Positions 19,533 to 28,721 of a stretch of 40,667 nt of DNA are shown here, in pieces; positions within the stretch are counted from its first letter, which is position 1; the number at the start of each line of letters is the position of its first letter. This DNA is from Methylococcales bacterium (GTDB taxonomy: Bacteria; Pseudomonadota; Gammaproteobacteria; JABHGC01), in the NCBI GenBank assembly GCA_018672285.1, contig JABHGC010000184.1, positions 1 to 40,667 on the forward strand, read 5' to 3'. The notes beneath the pieces were generated by a model. The model was not told where the DNA came from, ran no database searches, and worked only from the letters and a program-made list of their open reading frames with translations. Position numbers and translations under genes: made by a program.

Positions 19533-20177
19533 TCATTCAATTAAAGAACTATGCACCCAGCCAACGATGGTTTTATTTGGCAAACCAATTTGCAACCACT
19601 TCCCTTTGCGTCGAAATTCAACAAACTCATCCCCTTTATTGGCGTACAGAATGGTTTTGTTTTTACTGCTTGGACCACTTCGAATATTCGCACGATTTGA
19701 GTTTATAAAATTGGAAGTACCCAGCATTCGCCATGATTGCTGGAGCATCTTTTTCTCCGCGTAGCTTAACTGTTGAAATTGGCCTGTAATCAAATCGTAT
19801 AAAATGGCTTGAGAGTCTTCATGGCCAAGCTGACTCGCTTCTATATGCCACTTAATGGCTTTTAAATCATCCCTTTTGACACCTTCACCAGTGGTATAGG
19901 CCAATGCCATTGCAAAGTGTGCATCCGGGTGACCAAGCGCTGCAGACTGGCGCCACAACTTAATGGCAGTCTTAGCATCTACAGCCAACCCTTCACCATT
20001 GGCGTACATCCACCCCAAACTATATTGCGCGACAACGTGGCCTCTATCAGCCAGCACCTTCCAAATACAATACGCTTTTGCATAATTGCCTGCATCATAG
20101 TGATCTAAACCAGTCTGGTAACGATCTGCTAATACAGTTTGCGAGAACAATAATAAGCACACAAAAAGTTTTTTCAT
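19533..20177 (-). CDS. Secreted Sel1-repeat protein with C-terminal SH3b domain
   Basis: Signal peptide MKKLFVCLLLFSQTVLA; AQYSLGWMYANGEGLAVDAKTAIKLWRQSAALGHPDAHFAMALAY Sel1 repeats; NRANIRSGPSSKNKTILYANKGDEFVEF SH3b. Confidence 0.82.
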   Translation of the reverse strand: MKKLFVCLLLFSQTVLADRYQTGLDHYDAGNYAKAYCIWKVLADRGHVVAQYSLGWMYANGEGLAVDAKTAIKLWRQSAALGHPDAHFAMALAYTTGEGVKRDDLKAIKWHIEASQLGHEDSQAILYDLITGQFQQLSYAEKKMLQQSWRMLGTSNFINSNRANIRSGPSSKNKTILYANKGDEFVEFRRKGKWLQIGLPNKTIVGWVHSSLIE

Positions 20178-20225
20178 ATAGCTGAAATTAAACGAGTAAA
20201 ATAATGATTGCAATAGAAAAAGCGT

Positions 20226-20250
20226 CAGGCTGCGAGGTCACTCGCAGCCT
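20226..20250 (-). terminator. Hairpin, possible terminator of the small minus-strand ORF
   Basis: GGCTGCGAG-GTCA-CTCGCAGCC perfect stem; T-tract on minus strand about 5 nt after the stem. Confidence 0.5.
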
Positions 20251-20270
20251 TGGCCTTTAACATAAGCACA

Positions 20271-20438
20271 TTAGGCGGTCACATTTAACTGACTTCCTAC
20301 ACGCTCATCTGCAGCAGGTTTTACTTCCTGCACTGGCGCGGCAACTTCTTTAAGAGGTTGCTGTACTTGAGGCGGCTTAGCCAAATTAGCTGCATATGCA
20401 GCTGCTCCGGCGCCCCCAACTGGACCAACACCTGACAT
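20271..20438 (-). CDS. Small 55-aa protein (not in the ORF track)
   Basis: Hand translation MSGVGPVGGAGAAAYAANLAKPPQVQQPLKEVAAPVQEVKPAADERVGSQLNVTA*; SD GGGGGTG 5' of ATG; preceded by sigma-28-like promoter. Confidence 0.6.
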   Translation of the reverse strand: MSGVGPVGGAGAAAYAANLAKPPQVQQPLKEVAAPVQEVKPAADERVGSQLNVTA

Positions 20439-20492
20439 AGGTCACCCCCATATTGTCGCTGGTAGAAACCCAAAAAATTTGGGCTATTGAGA

Positions 20493-20519
20493 CTATCGGC
20501 AGCCAATACAAATTCTTTA
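20493..20519 (-). promoter_or_regulatory. Sigma-28 (FliA)-type promoter TAAA-N15-GCCGATAG
   Basis: Minus strand reads TAAAGAATTTGTATTGGCTGCCGATAG; matches TAAA-N15-GCCGATAA with one mismatch, ~55 bp upstream of ATG at 20438. Confidence 0.65.
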
Positions 20520-20624
20520 ATGTTTTTTAGCCATCTATAGATTTAGTACAAGTAAATACCGACAAACATTAGAAAATCAGACAATCTCAACCTATACTCG
20601 TTATAACGCTTTAGAGCAACCTAA

Positions 20625-21782
20625 ATGAAAATACTCATTGTAGATAGCAGTCAATCAATCCGCATGTTCCTTGCGATGCATGTTGAGCACTCTGGCCACG
20701 AGCATGTACTTGCCAGTACAGGGCAAGAAGCGATTGACCTCTTTAACCTGCATAACATTGATATCATCATCATCAGCGTTGAATTACCTGATATGAATGG
20801 CTACAAGACGACCCAAGCAATTCGTAAAATCTCATCCATCGACTGGGTGCCCATCATTTTTTTAAGTGGCAGCAGTGACGACCGAAGCTTGGCTAAAGGT
20901 TTAGCCTCTGGTGGTGATGTGTATTTGACCAAACCTGTTTCACAACTCCAGTTGCAGGGCCAGATACAAGCAATGACCAGAATTTGCGACATGCAAAAAC
21001 GCTTGCACCTTCGTGAGCTAGAGCTTGAAAAAATCAATACAGAACTCACCCTCAAACAAAAATTATTAGATGAAGAGGCGCAAGTTGCTAAAGAAGTCTT
21101 TGAGAAAATCACCAGCCATAACGTTGAGTCAGACAATTTAGAAATTCACCTTTCCTCAATGTGTAGCTTCAATGGTGATATTTTATTAAGCGCAGAACAC
21201 AACGGTACGCTATTTGTCTTACTAGGGGATTTTACAGGGCATGGATTACCGGCGGCAATTGGCGCAATTCCACTGGCCGATACGTTTACAACTCTCGTCA
21301 GCCAAGGTTGTCGTTCGGAAGATATCATGAAAGGTATCAACCATAAACTTTACACCGCACTACCCGTCAATCGCTTTTGCTGTGGCGCGTTACTCACCTG
21401 GGACCGCAGCAAGCAAACCATGACGATTAGAAATGCGGCACTACCTGATGTGATTATGACAGGGAATGACGGCAAGCTGATCAAGAAATTTCCATCCAAT
21501 TATGTACCATTAGGTGCGACTAGTAGCTTGATCTGCTCTAAACCTGCTGAAAAATTTAATTTAGAATACGGATTGCACTTTTTCTTTTATTCAGATGGTG
21601 TCAATGAGACTGAAAACCCTGAACAAGCGTTTTTTGGCACCGACCGTATCGATGAAGTTTTTGACGGTAAAACACCAGCAAACGAGATGGTGCAGCGCTT
21701 AGTGAAAACATTAGATGATTTTTGCAATGGTGCCGAACAATCCGATGATATCTCAATCGCGCGTCTTGCCATTACCAAATAA
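20625..21782 (+). CDS. Receiver-PP2C (SpoIIE/RsbU-type) serine phosphatase
   Basis: N-terminal REC-like MKILIVDSSQSIRMFL...; PP2C GDFTGHGLPAAIGAIP, FFYSDGVNETENP, EQSDDISIARL. Confidence 0.88.
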   Translation: MKILIVDSSQSIRMFLAMHVEHSGHEHVLASTGQEAIDLFNLHNIDIIIISVELPDMNGYKTTQAIRKISSIDWVPIIFLSGSSDDRSLAKGLASGGDVYLTKPVSQLQLQGQIQAMTRICDMQKRLHLRELELEKINTELTLKQKLLDEEAQVAKEVFEKITSHNVESDNLEIHLSSMCSFNGDILLSAEHNGTLFVLLGDFTGHGLPAAIGAIPLADTFTTLVSQGCRSEDIMKGINHKLYTALPVNRFCCGALLTWDRSKQTMTIRNAALPDVIMTGNDGKLIKKFPSNYVPLGATSSLICSKPAEKFNLEYGLHFFFYSDGVNETENPEQAFFGTDRIDEVFDGKTPANEMVQRLVKTLDDFCNGAEQSDDISIARLAITK

Positions 21783-22538
21783 ACGCCAGTAATTGTCGGC
21801 TGTTTGCATCGCAACCTCTTCCACGCTTAACCCTTTCAATTTAGCCACCTGCTCCGCAACATGACATACATACCGAGGTTGATTCCCTTTTCCTCGATGC
21901 GGTACTGGTGCTAAATAAGGAGAGTCTGTTTCTATCAGCAAGCGATCCATAGGCACTTTTTTAACAACGTCACGTAAGTCTGAAGCATTTTTAAAGGTAA
22001 TAATCCCTGAAAAAGAGACATAAAAATTCAAGTCTAAACCGGCCTTTGCCGTTGCCCAATCTTCTGTAAAGCAATGCAGTACACCACCCACAGTATCAGC
22101 CTGATGATCTGTTAACAGATTAACGGTATCGTCTCTGGCTTGCCGAGTATGGATAATAAGGGGTTTTTCAGCTTGTTTAGCAGCCTCGATATGCACAACA
22201 AAGCGCTCTCGCTGAACAGATAAACCAGTCTCTTTACCATAGAAATAATCTAAACCCGTTTCACCAATCGCCACATTTTTTTCGTGTATTGCCAAGTCAA
22301 CCAATGTGTTTATATCAGGCTCACTCGAAACCTCTGCTGTAGGATGAACCCCCACCGACACATCAATATCTGGGTCACCCTCAACAAGAGATAACATATC
22401 CGGGTAGCTCTCAAGATCAATACAGACACACAGCATCTGTTTAACATTTGCCTGTTTAGTCGCCTGTATCATCTGGTTAAAATCAGTGTATCCCGTTAAG
22501 TCAACACGATCTAAATGGCAGTGAGAGTCAATAAACAT
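21753..22538 (-). CDS. tatD: TatD-family metal-dependent deoxyribonuclease
   Basis: MFIDSHCHLDRVDL, AIGETGLDYFYGKE, LLIETDSPYLAPVPHRGKGNQPRYV. Confidence 0.92.
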   Translation of the reverse strand: MFIDSHCHLDRVDLTGYTDFNQMIQATKQANVKQMLCVCIDLESYPDMLSLVEGDPDIDVSVGVHPTAEVSSEPDINTLVDLAIHEKNVAIGETGLDYFYGKETGLSVQRERFVVHIEAAKQAEKPLIIHTRQARDDTVNLLTDHQADTVGGVLHCFTEDWATAKAGLDLNFYVSFSGIITFKNASDLRDVVKKVPMDRLLIETDSPYLAPVPHRGKGNQPRYVCHVAEQVAKLKGLSVEEVAMQTADNYWRLFGNGKTRD

Positions 22539-22987
22539 TATTTTGCCTCGATATAGCGCAGTGGCGCCACATTTCCTGTTGCTTTCCAGTGCATATAATC
22601 TTGTAACATCAAAGCATGATCAAACACTAAGTCATCAGGCAGTTGATCCAATGGTGTCACAATGACCTTAGCAGCATCATCGGCAGCTTGCGGAGTGCCA
22701 TTGGCTTGTGCGATATATGTGGCGGTAACAGTATGCCCTCTAGGGTCACGACCTGGATCCGAGTAGAGACCTAGCAAAGTAATTAATTCAACCTGCAAGC
22801 AAACCTCTTCCATTGCTTCTCGAACAGCAGCCACTTCAATAGGCTCGCCCTCATCGACAAACCCACCCGGCAGAGCCAATCCATGAGGTGGATTTTTTCG
22901 TTCAATCAAAACGATTGGGCGATCTGGTAAGTCGGTTAATTCGATGATGATATCTGCTGTTAGCAAGGGGGTTTTGGGGATTGGCAT
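22538..22987 (-). CDS. Nudix hydrolase
   Basis: GGFVDEGEPIEVAAVREAMEEVCLQV Nudix box; TAATG overlap with tatD. Confidence 0.88.
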   Translation of the reverse strand: MPIPKTPLLTADIIIELTDLPDRPIVLIERKNPPHGLALPGGFVDEGEPIEVAAVREAMEEVCLQVELITLLGLYSDPGRDPRGHTVTATYIAQANGTPQAADDAAKVIVTPLDQLPDDLVFDHALMLQDYMHWKATGNVAPLRYIEAK

Positions 22988-23015
22988 AGAAGTCCTAATA
23001 CGGCGTCATACTTAT

Positions 23016-23399
23016 TTATGATTTCAAACGGACAAGGCGTGTGAGCAATAATAACCGAGCAATGAACCCACCAACTAGCCCTCCAAGCGCATCAGCCACC
23101 AAGTCCCAGCCACTCATATCTCGGTTGGGTACAAAGGATTGGTGCCACTCATCGCTGATCCCATATAGTAGAGCAATGGAAAATGTTAGCAACAAACACA
23201 TGCCTTTCTTAGGGTCACGGCAAAAAGCTAACGCAACAAATAGACCTAGAATACTATAAATGATGAGGTGGCCTAGTTTATCTTGGCCAGGAAATAATGC
23301 GGGCATTGGGACGGGCATCGACGATTGTGATGACAACCAAAAAATGACAAGCATCCATAAAACAACTAACAATTTGAACCAGTGACGAGAAAAAGTCAT
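23016..23399 (-). CDS. VanZ-like family membrane protein
   Basis: WLSSQSSMPVPMPALFPGQDKLGHLIIYSILG, YGISDEWHQSFVPNRDMSGWDLVADALGGLVGG. Confidence 0.88.
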   Translation of the reverse strand: MTFSRHWFKLLVVLWMLVIFWLSSQSSMPVPMPALFPGQDKLGHLIIYSILGLFVALAFCRDPKKGMCLLLTFSIALLYGISDEWHQSFVPNRDMSGWDLVADALGGLVGGFIARLLLLTRLVRLKS

Positions 23400-23403
23400 A
23401 ACG

Positions 23404-23778
23404 TTACTTTAAATAAGTTTGAATACTCGCCCTCAACTTTACCATATTGATTGGCTTGATAATGTAGTCCACAGCGCCCCATTCTAAGCAGCGATCGATG
23501 CAATCCCGTTCATTTTTTGCGGTCACCATAATAACAGGAATGTCTTGTAACTCATCCTCACCCTGCATAACACCTAAGACATCTAACCCATCCATAACGG
23601 GCATCATCACGTCTAGCAGTACCAAATCAACAGAATTATCCTGTAAACACTGCACAGCCTCTCGACCGTTAAAGGCTTCAATCACCTTATAATCATCACG
23701 CTGCAGTCTGCGCGATAACATATCCACATTCATTTGGTTGTCATCAACCACTAGAATCGTGTATTCACTATTACTCAT
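23404..23778 (-). CDS. Stand-alone response regulator receiver
   Basis: VVDDNQMNVDMLSRRL, DLVLLDVMMPVMDG, VTAKN, IIKPI. Confidence 0.9.
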   Translation of the reverse strand: MSNSEYTILVVDDNQMNVDMLSRRLQRDDYKVIEAFNGREAVQCLQDNSVDLVLLDVMMPVMDGLDVLGVMQGEDELQDIPVIMVTAKNERDCIDRCLEWGAVDYIIKPINMVKLRASIQTYLK

Positions 23779-24146
23779 GTAGCATCCGGTAAGAATGAAT
23801 TGATCTTATCTAGTAGCGCAGGGAAATCTACCGGCTTTGTTTCATACTCATCACATCCAGCTTCTAACCCTTTTTCTCTATCACCCGACATAGCATGTGC
23901 AGACAGTCCAATGATCGGAATTTGCTTTACAGTGGCATCCGATTTAATAATGCGCGTTGCTTCCCACCCATCCATCACTGGTAAGCTCATATCCATTAAA
24001 ATGATATCGGGTGTTTCAGAGGTTGTTTTATCAACGGCTTGCTGACCATCTTCAGCAAAAACAATTTCATACCCTTTACGGGTAAGCCGCCTTGCCAACA
24101 TATCTCGATTCATTTCATTGTCTTCTACTAATAATATTTTCGTCAT
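23775..24146 (-). CDS. Stand-alone response regulator receiver
   Basis: LLVEDNEMNRDMLARRL, DIILMDMSLPVMDGWEATR, SAHAM, ETKPVD; 4-bp overlap with next receiver. Confidence 0.9.
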   Translation of the reverse strand: MTKILLVEDNEMNRDMLARRLTRKGYEIVFAEDGQQAVDKTTSETPDIILMDMSLPVMDGWEATRIIKSDATVKQIPIIGLSAHAMSGDREKGLEAGCDEYETKPVDFPALLDKINSFLPDAT

Positions 24147-24157
24147 CTCTACTCCAC

Positions 24158-25702
24158 TTAAGTATATGATATAACAGCATTAAACTCTACTTCGGCGGAT
24201 TCATCAAATTCAATGGGCACTTTAACTGTAAAACACGACCCCTTAGATTCAACACTGGTCACAGAGATATCTCCACCCATCATATTGCAAAATCTACGGC
24301 TAATCGCAAGACCCAAACCGGTACCACCATATTTTCTTGTTGTTGAACTGTCTGCCTGTACAAATTCTTGAAATAGCTTCCCTAATATGGCTTCAGACAT
24401 ACCGATTCCAGTATCTGTAATTGAAGCAATAAACCAAGGCTTATGATTTATCATAGTTCGTTCAACGCGCATTTCAATTTGCCCATCCTTTGTGAATTTG
24501 CCCGCATTGCTGAGTAAGTTAAACAGCACCTGGCGAATACGCATAACATCGGCTTTCATCATACCCAAATTGTCATCACAATGGACAGTTAATGTATTAT
24601 TACCCTTTTCAACCAAGGGTCTAGCCATACTATTCACAGTTTTAATCATTGCCAGTATATCGAAAGTCTCAATGACTAACTCCATTTTACCCGCTTCAAT
24701 TTTAGACAAATCAAGGATATCGTTAATCAGCTGAAGCAAATGTGAGCCTGCCGTATGAATACGCTTTAAATCCGGCACATACTCAACTTGACCGGCATCA
24801 GTCACATCGTCTTGGAGTAATTCACTGTAGCCAATAATGGCATTTAACGGGGTTCTTAATTCGTGACTCATATTGGCTAGAAAGGCACTTTTAGATTTAT
24901 TCGCATCCAGCGCTTGGTCTCTAGCCAGCTTAAGCGCCATGGTTAAGGTTTCTAAATGAACCTGATGTGCCTCTAACTCTTTAACCGCATGCTGTTTTTT
25001 TGCAACCTCATGCTCTAATATTTGCTGGTTATGCCGCACACGCTCTAGCATCTCATTAAAAAATGATGCCAGTACGCCAAATTCATCTTTACGATTCAGT
25101 TGAACTGTTATTCCAGTTTCACCTGCCGAAAACCGTTTTGTTGCATCAACCAGTTGCTCAAACGGCTTTCTAACATTAATATCAATCACCCAACCGAGCA
25201 CTAAGCTAAAAAGGATGATACTCCCTCCAACCAATACCACTAATTGAATTTGTTTTTTACGGATTAACTGTTTTAACGGCGGATAACAGCCCTCAATCAT
25301 CAACTGGTCTGCCTCTCCGTCAGGCCATGTGAAATTGATTGTTTTTTGATGCACATCACCATTTTCAGGAGATTCACCAAGTGTCACCTGGCCTTTTGAT
25401 GTCGCCACTTTAAATGAGGCAATATTTGAAATTAGCTCGGCATTTTTGAAAATAGATTCAATATCTGAGTCGCGCCAGTCATTCATCACTAACACAGACT
25501 CAAGTAACGTTAAGGAAACCTGATCAAATGCAGACTGATGTTGCACTTGTACATAATGGGTCAAATTACTGAGAAAAAAGGCAGTGGACATTAAACCAAG
25601 CAGACCTACTGACCACAGCACGATTGAGCTGATTCTGGTCGCAATTTTGGCTTGCCAATTGTGCGTCCAATCATTATTGATAACGATCGATTTTTCATTC
25701 AT
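24158..25702 (-). CDS. Membrane sensor histidine kinase (TM-HAMP-HisKA-HATPase)
   Basis: 514 aa; [42 protein letters not shown]. Confidence 0.92.
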   Translation of the reverse strand: MNEKSIVINNDWTHNWQAKIATRISSIVLWSVGLLGLMSTAFFLSNLTHYVQVQHQSAFDQVSLTLLESVLVMNDWRDSDIESIFKNAELISNIASFKVATSKGQVTLGESPENGDVHQKTINFTWPDGEADQLMIEGCYPPLKQLIRKKQIQLVVLVGGSIILFSLVLGWVIDINVRKPFEQLVDATKRFSAGETGITVQLNRKDEFGVLASFFNEMLERVRHNQQILEHEVAKKQHAVKELEAHQVHLETLTMALKLARDQALDANKSKSAFLANMSHELRTPLNAIIGYSELLQDDVTDAGQVEYVPDLKRIHTAGSHLLQLINDILDLSKIEAGKMELVIETFDILAMIKTVNSMARPLVEKGNNTLTVHCDDNLGMMKADVMRIRQVLFNLLSNAGKFTKDGQIEMRVERTMINHKPWFIASITDTGIGMSEAILGKLFQEFVQADSSTTRKYGGTGLGLAISRRFCNMMGGDISVTSVESKGSCFTVKVPIEFDESAEVEFNAVISYT

Positions 25703-25719
25703 GAGAAATGACCATTACA

Positions 25720-26160
25720 TTATCGAAACCCAAGCCAACGAAAGAACATGACCATTGGGCAGATACTGGTAATGCCTGCCAGCATCAACATAAAACCGAC
25801 AAACCAAGAAAGCCACCAGAGCTCATCAAATACAATACCGCACGCAATGAACAAAACCACGACTAAACGCAGTATCCGCTCAGCCTCTAACTGATAACGG
25901 GCAGATAAGTTGCCATCATCCAAATGGTTTTGATAAGAGCTACCATAACGCAGACGAGTGATAATAATGGTTAAGCGCCAGTTAGTAACGGCTTCAAACA
26001 TCATCAGAGCAATAAAGAAATACTCAATAAAACGCCATAACCCAATTGGTTCAGGAGACAGAAACGCAATGGTTAGTTGGTAACTGGGGAATACCCACTC
26101 ACAGTAAAGTATGCTCATCAGGACTAAGCCCAATATCAATCTAAATAAACGCTCGCTCAT
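25720..26160 (-). CDS. Hypothetical membrane protein with DUF2892/YgaP-like C-terminus
   Basis: ORF to 26211, more plausible ATG 26160 (MSERLFRLILGLVLM); SWFVGFMLMLAGITSICPMVMFFRWLGFR. Confidence 0.6.
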   Translation of the reverse strand: MSERLFRLILGLVLMSILYCEWVFPSYQLTIAFLSPEPIGLWRFIEYFFIALMMFEAVTNWRLTIIITRLRYGSSYQNHLDDGNLSARYQLEAERILRLVVVLFIACGIVFDELWWLSWFVGFMLMLAGITSICPMVMFFRWLGFR

Positions 26161-26210
26161 ATTCTTAAGTTCAGTTTTATTAACTTGCCTCAAAGTATAG
26201 GTCAAAACCA

Positions 26211-26246
26211 CAAAAAAAAAGGGAGCAACCGCTCCCTTTTTTTTTG
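26211..26246. terminator. Bidirectional rho-independent terminator downstream of minE
   Basis: AAAAAAAAA-GGGAGC-AACC-GCTCCC-TTTTTTTTT. Confidence 0.93.
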
Positions 26247-26259
26247 TTTTCAGATAAAC

Positions 26260-26514
26260 CTATGTCACGGCCTCTGGCAATGTCACATTTAACTCTAATA
26301 TTTCACAATCATCATCTCGATCAATCACCAGTTTAAGATCATCATCTCCAATATCAACATATTTTCGAATCACATCTAACAAGTCCTGCTGCAGAGCAGG
26401 CAAATACGATGGTTGGTCTGCTTGAGCACGTTCGTGTGCGATCAAAATATTCAAACGGTCTCGAGCGACAGTTGCAGTATTACGGCTTGCTTTAAAGTAG
26501 TCAAATAGTCCCAT
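26260..26514 (-). CDS. minE: Cell division topological specificity factor MinE
   Basis: [31 protein letters not shown]; adjacent minD. Confidence 0.96.
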   Translation of the reverse strand: MGLFDYFKASRNTATVARDRLNILIAHERAQADQPSYLPALQQDLLDVIRKYVDIGDDDLKLVIDRDDDCEILELNVTLPEAVT

Positions 26515-26515
26515 G

Positions 26516-27325
26516 TTAACCTCCGAAAATACGGCTCATAATGCCGCGTTTTTGCACGTCAATAAATTTGTACGGGATTTCTTCTCCCAAAAAGCGTGCA
26601 ACAATGTCTGCATACGCTTGCCCTGCATCACTTTTTTCATCTAAAACGACAGGTACACCTGAGTTAGAAGCCGCCAAAACCGATTGAGACTCTGGAATCA
26701 CGCCAATCAGCGGAAGCGCAAGAATTTCCTGCACATCCTCGACACCCAGCATTTCTCCCATTTGCACGCGTTCTGGTGAGTACCGAGTTAAGAGCAAATG
26801 CTCTTTTACTGGTTCAAGCCCTTCTGCCGCACGTTTTGTCTTACTTGCAAGTAGACCTAAAATTCTATCAGAATCACGTACTGATGAAATTTCAGGGTTT
26901 GTTACAACAATCGCCTCATCCGCATGATACATCGCCATAAATGCGCCATGCTCAATACCTGCTGGTGAATCACAGACAATATAATCAAACGTCTTTTTAA
27001 GTTCGTCAAAAATACTTTCAATACCTTCCATACTCAACGCATCTTTATCCCGCGTTTGAGAGGCCGGTAAAACATACAAGTGGTCTGCACGTTTATCGCG
27101 AATTAATGCTTGGCTCAAGCGAGCTTCGCCTTGTATCACGTTAACAAGATCATAAACAACCCGCCTTTCACAGCCCATGATCAAATCTAAATTACGCAAA
27201 CCAACATCGAAATCAATAACAACTGTCTTTAAACCTTTACGAGCCAAACCCATTGCGAAAGCTGCACTTGTCGTGGTTTTGCCAACACCACCCTTACCTG
27301 ATGTAATTACTATAATTCTTGCCAA
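26516..27325 (-). CDS. minD: Septum site-determining ATPase MinD
   Basis: [24 protein letters not shown]-terminal amphipathic helix GIMSRIFGG. Confidence 0.97.
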   Translation of the reverse strand: MARIIVITSGKGGVGKTTTSAAFAMGLARKGLKTVVIDFDVGLRNLDLIMGCERRVVYDLVNVIQGEARLSQALIRDKRADHLYVLPASQTRDKDALSMEGIESIFDELKKTFDYIVCDSPAGIEHGAFMAMYHADEAIVVTNPEISSVRDSDRILGLLASKTKRAAEGLEPVKEHLLLTRYSPERVQMGEMLGVEDVQEILALPLIGVIPESQSVLAASNSGVPVVLDEKSDAGQAYADIVARFLGEEIPYKFIDVQKRGIMSRIFGG

Positions 27326-27407
27326 AATAACTTCCTCCGAAGCGCCAGATTGACTGTTAGTTATTATTTTTCCCTATCTAACAGCTTAATATAATTTATT
27401 TAATGTT

Positions 27408-28163
27408 TTATGCCTGTAATAACGAAATCCGTAACTTATCCCCTTCTAGAAACACTTGCGTAGGCCTTCCCCGTACCGCTTGAGAAAGATCTTCATTCAC
27501 TTTGTAGTGTCCTGCGACCGAAACCAACTCTGCATTCAAACTTTGACAGAAAACGCGCGCGCTTTCGTCGCCATTGACACCCGCTAATGCACGACCTCGC
27601 AATTGCCCGTAGACATGAATATTGCCTGACGCCAACAATTCTGCGCCTGAGCCAACTGAGGCCATAATAATCAGGTCACCATTAGGTGCATAAATGCGCT
27701 GCCCTGAGCGAACCGTTTTAGTAACCAGTTTATTTTCAGGTGCCGCTACAACCGCTTTTAATTCTGGAATTTTTTCTTCAATTTTTTCGGTAATCACAGG
27801 TGGCGCTTTAACTGCACCTGTATTCTTACCCAGCGACAAAATGGCTAAATCCATGGCTCTTGCCATTTCTTTATCATCATGGCTGCCACCAACAATACCC
27901 ACAGGGATAAAACCAAACCCTCTCAGCAAACCGACCAACAGCGCAAAATCCACTTTGCCGTTTTCCGGTAGCATCTGGAGGTCTATTACGATGGGAGCAC
28001 TTTGAAAAAAAGCAGGGGCTTGATTGACTTTAATGGCTAGTTGATCTGAGACGATGTCCAAATCATGGCTCATCAGTTTCATAACAGTCAGCGTAAATAA
28101 GCTGCCTTTCAAATCAAAAGCGGGTGAAGGAGACGGATTACGTTTTATTCTTTGAGTCGCCAT
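27408..28163 (-). CDS. minC: Septum site-determining protein MinC
   Basis: C-terminal VRSGQRIYAPNGDLIIMASVGSGAELLASGNIHVYGQLRGRALAG. Confidence 0.95.
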   Translation of the reverse strand: MATQRIKRNPSPSPAFDLKGSLFTLTVMKLMSHDLDIVSDQLAIKVNQAPAFFQSAPIVIDLQMLPENGKVDFALLVGLLRGFGFIPVGIVGGSHDDKEMARAMDLAILSLGKNTGAVKAPPVITEKIEEKIPELKAVVAAPENKLVTKTVRSGQRIYAPNGDLIIMASVGSGAELLASGNIHVYGQLRGRALAGVNGDESARVFCQSLNAELVSVAGHYKVNEDLSQAVRGRPTQVFLEGDKLRISLLQA

Positions 28164-28304
28164 AAGTTTCTTTTTTATTATTGTTTTTATACTTAGACTT
28201 GGTTATACCGCTATTACGCAGGGGTACGCAAGCTTTTTTTACATCACAAATAAGAATATATATATGACTATATTGCAATATATCAAAACAAAGGATTTTA
28301 CAGG

Positions 28305-28646
28305 TTAAACGAAGACATCTATGCCAGCGACAACTGAACGAACAAAATCTTTTCGGTCATCATCTGTTTGCACCTGATATGCATTAATGGCTTGTTGATT
28401 AAAAAAAAAATCCGCTTCTGCATTTGCTGAATTACCCTGGCTACTAGGAATTAACTCAGTTGCTTGGCTCAGGACGACCTCAACTTGCTCGGGCGTTACC
28501 TCTGGTAGTTGCTGAACAGCTTGCTTAGCAGGTTCTCTTTTGGTGCGGTTTTCATCCGCGCGCTCAATGACTTGAGGCTTAGAGTCCACTCTTTTAGGGG
28601 ATACCTGCTGGGGTATCATCAGCTGAGTTGCACTAGGAATTTTCAT
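28305..28646 (-). CDS. Small hypothetical protein
   Basis: 113 aa; C-terminal NQQAINAYQ...VRSVVAGIDVFV. Confidence 0.6.
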   Translation of the reverse strand: MKIPSATQLMIPQQVSPKRVDSKPQVIERADENRTKREPAKQAVQQLPEVTPEQVEVVLSQATELIPSSQGNSANAEADFFFNQQAINAYQVQTDDDRKDFVRSVVAGIDVFV

Positions 28647-28721
28647 AATTACTTTACATTATAGCAAATTGTGATAGATACGCGAGAGCAATTTTTAACC
28701 ATTTATGACATGATGCCGATC

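Noticed and set aside
19018-19764. 248-aa plus-strand ORF rich in Ala/Ser/Phe
   Set aside because: Antisense of the Lys/Ala-rich repeats (AAA/GCA codons read as TTT/TGC); artefact of low complexity.
20321-20506. 61-aa minus-strand ORF in the track
   Set aside because: The overlapping 55-aa ORF in another frame has a proper SD, downstream hairpin and upstream sigma-28 promoter, so I preferred it.
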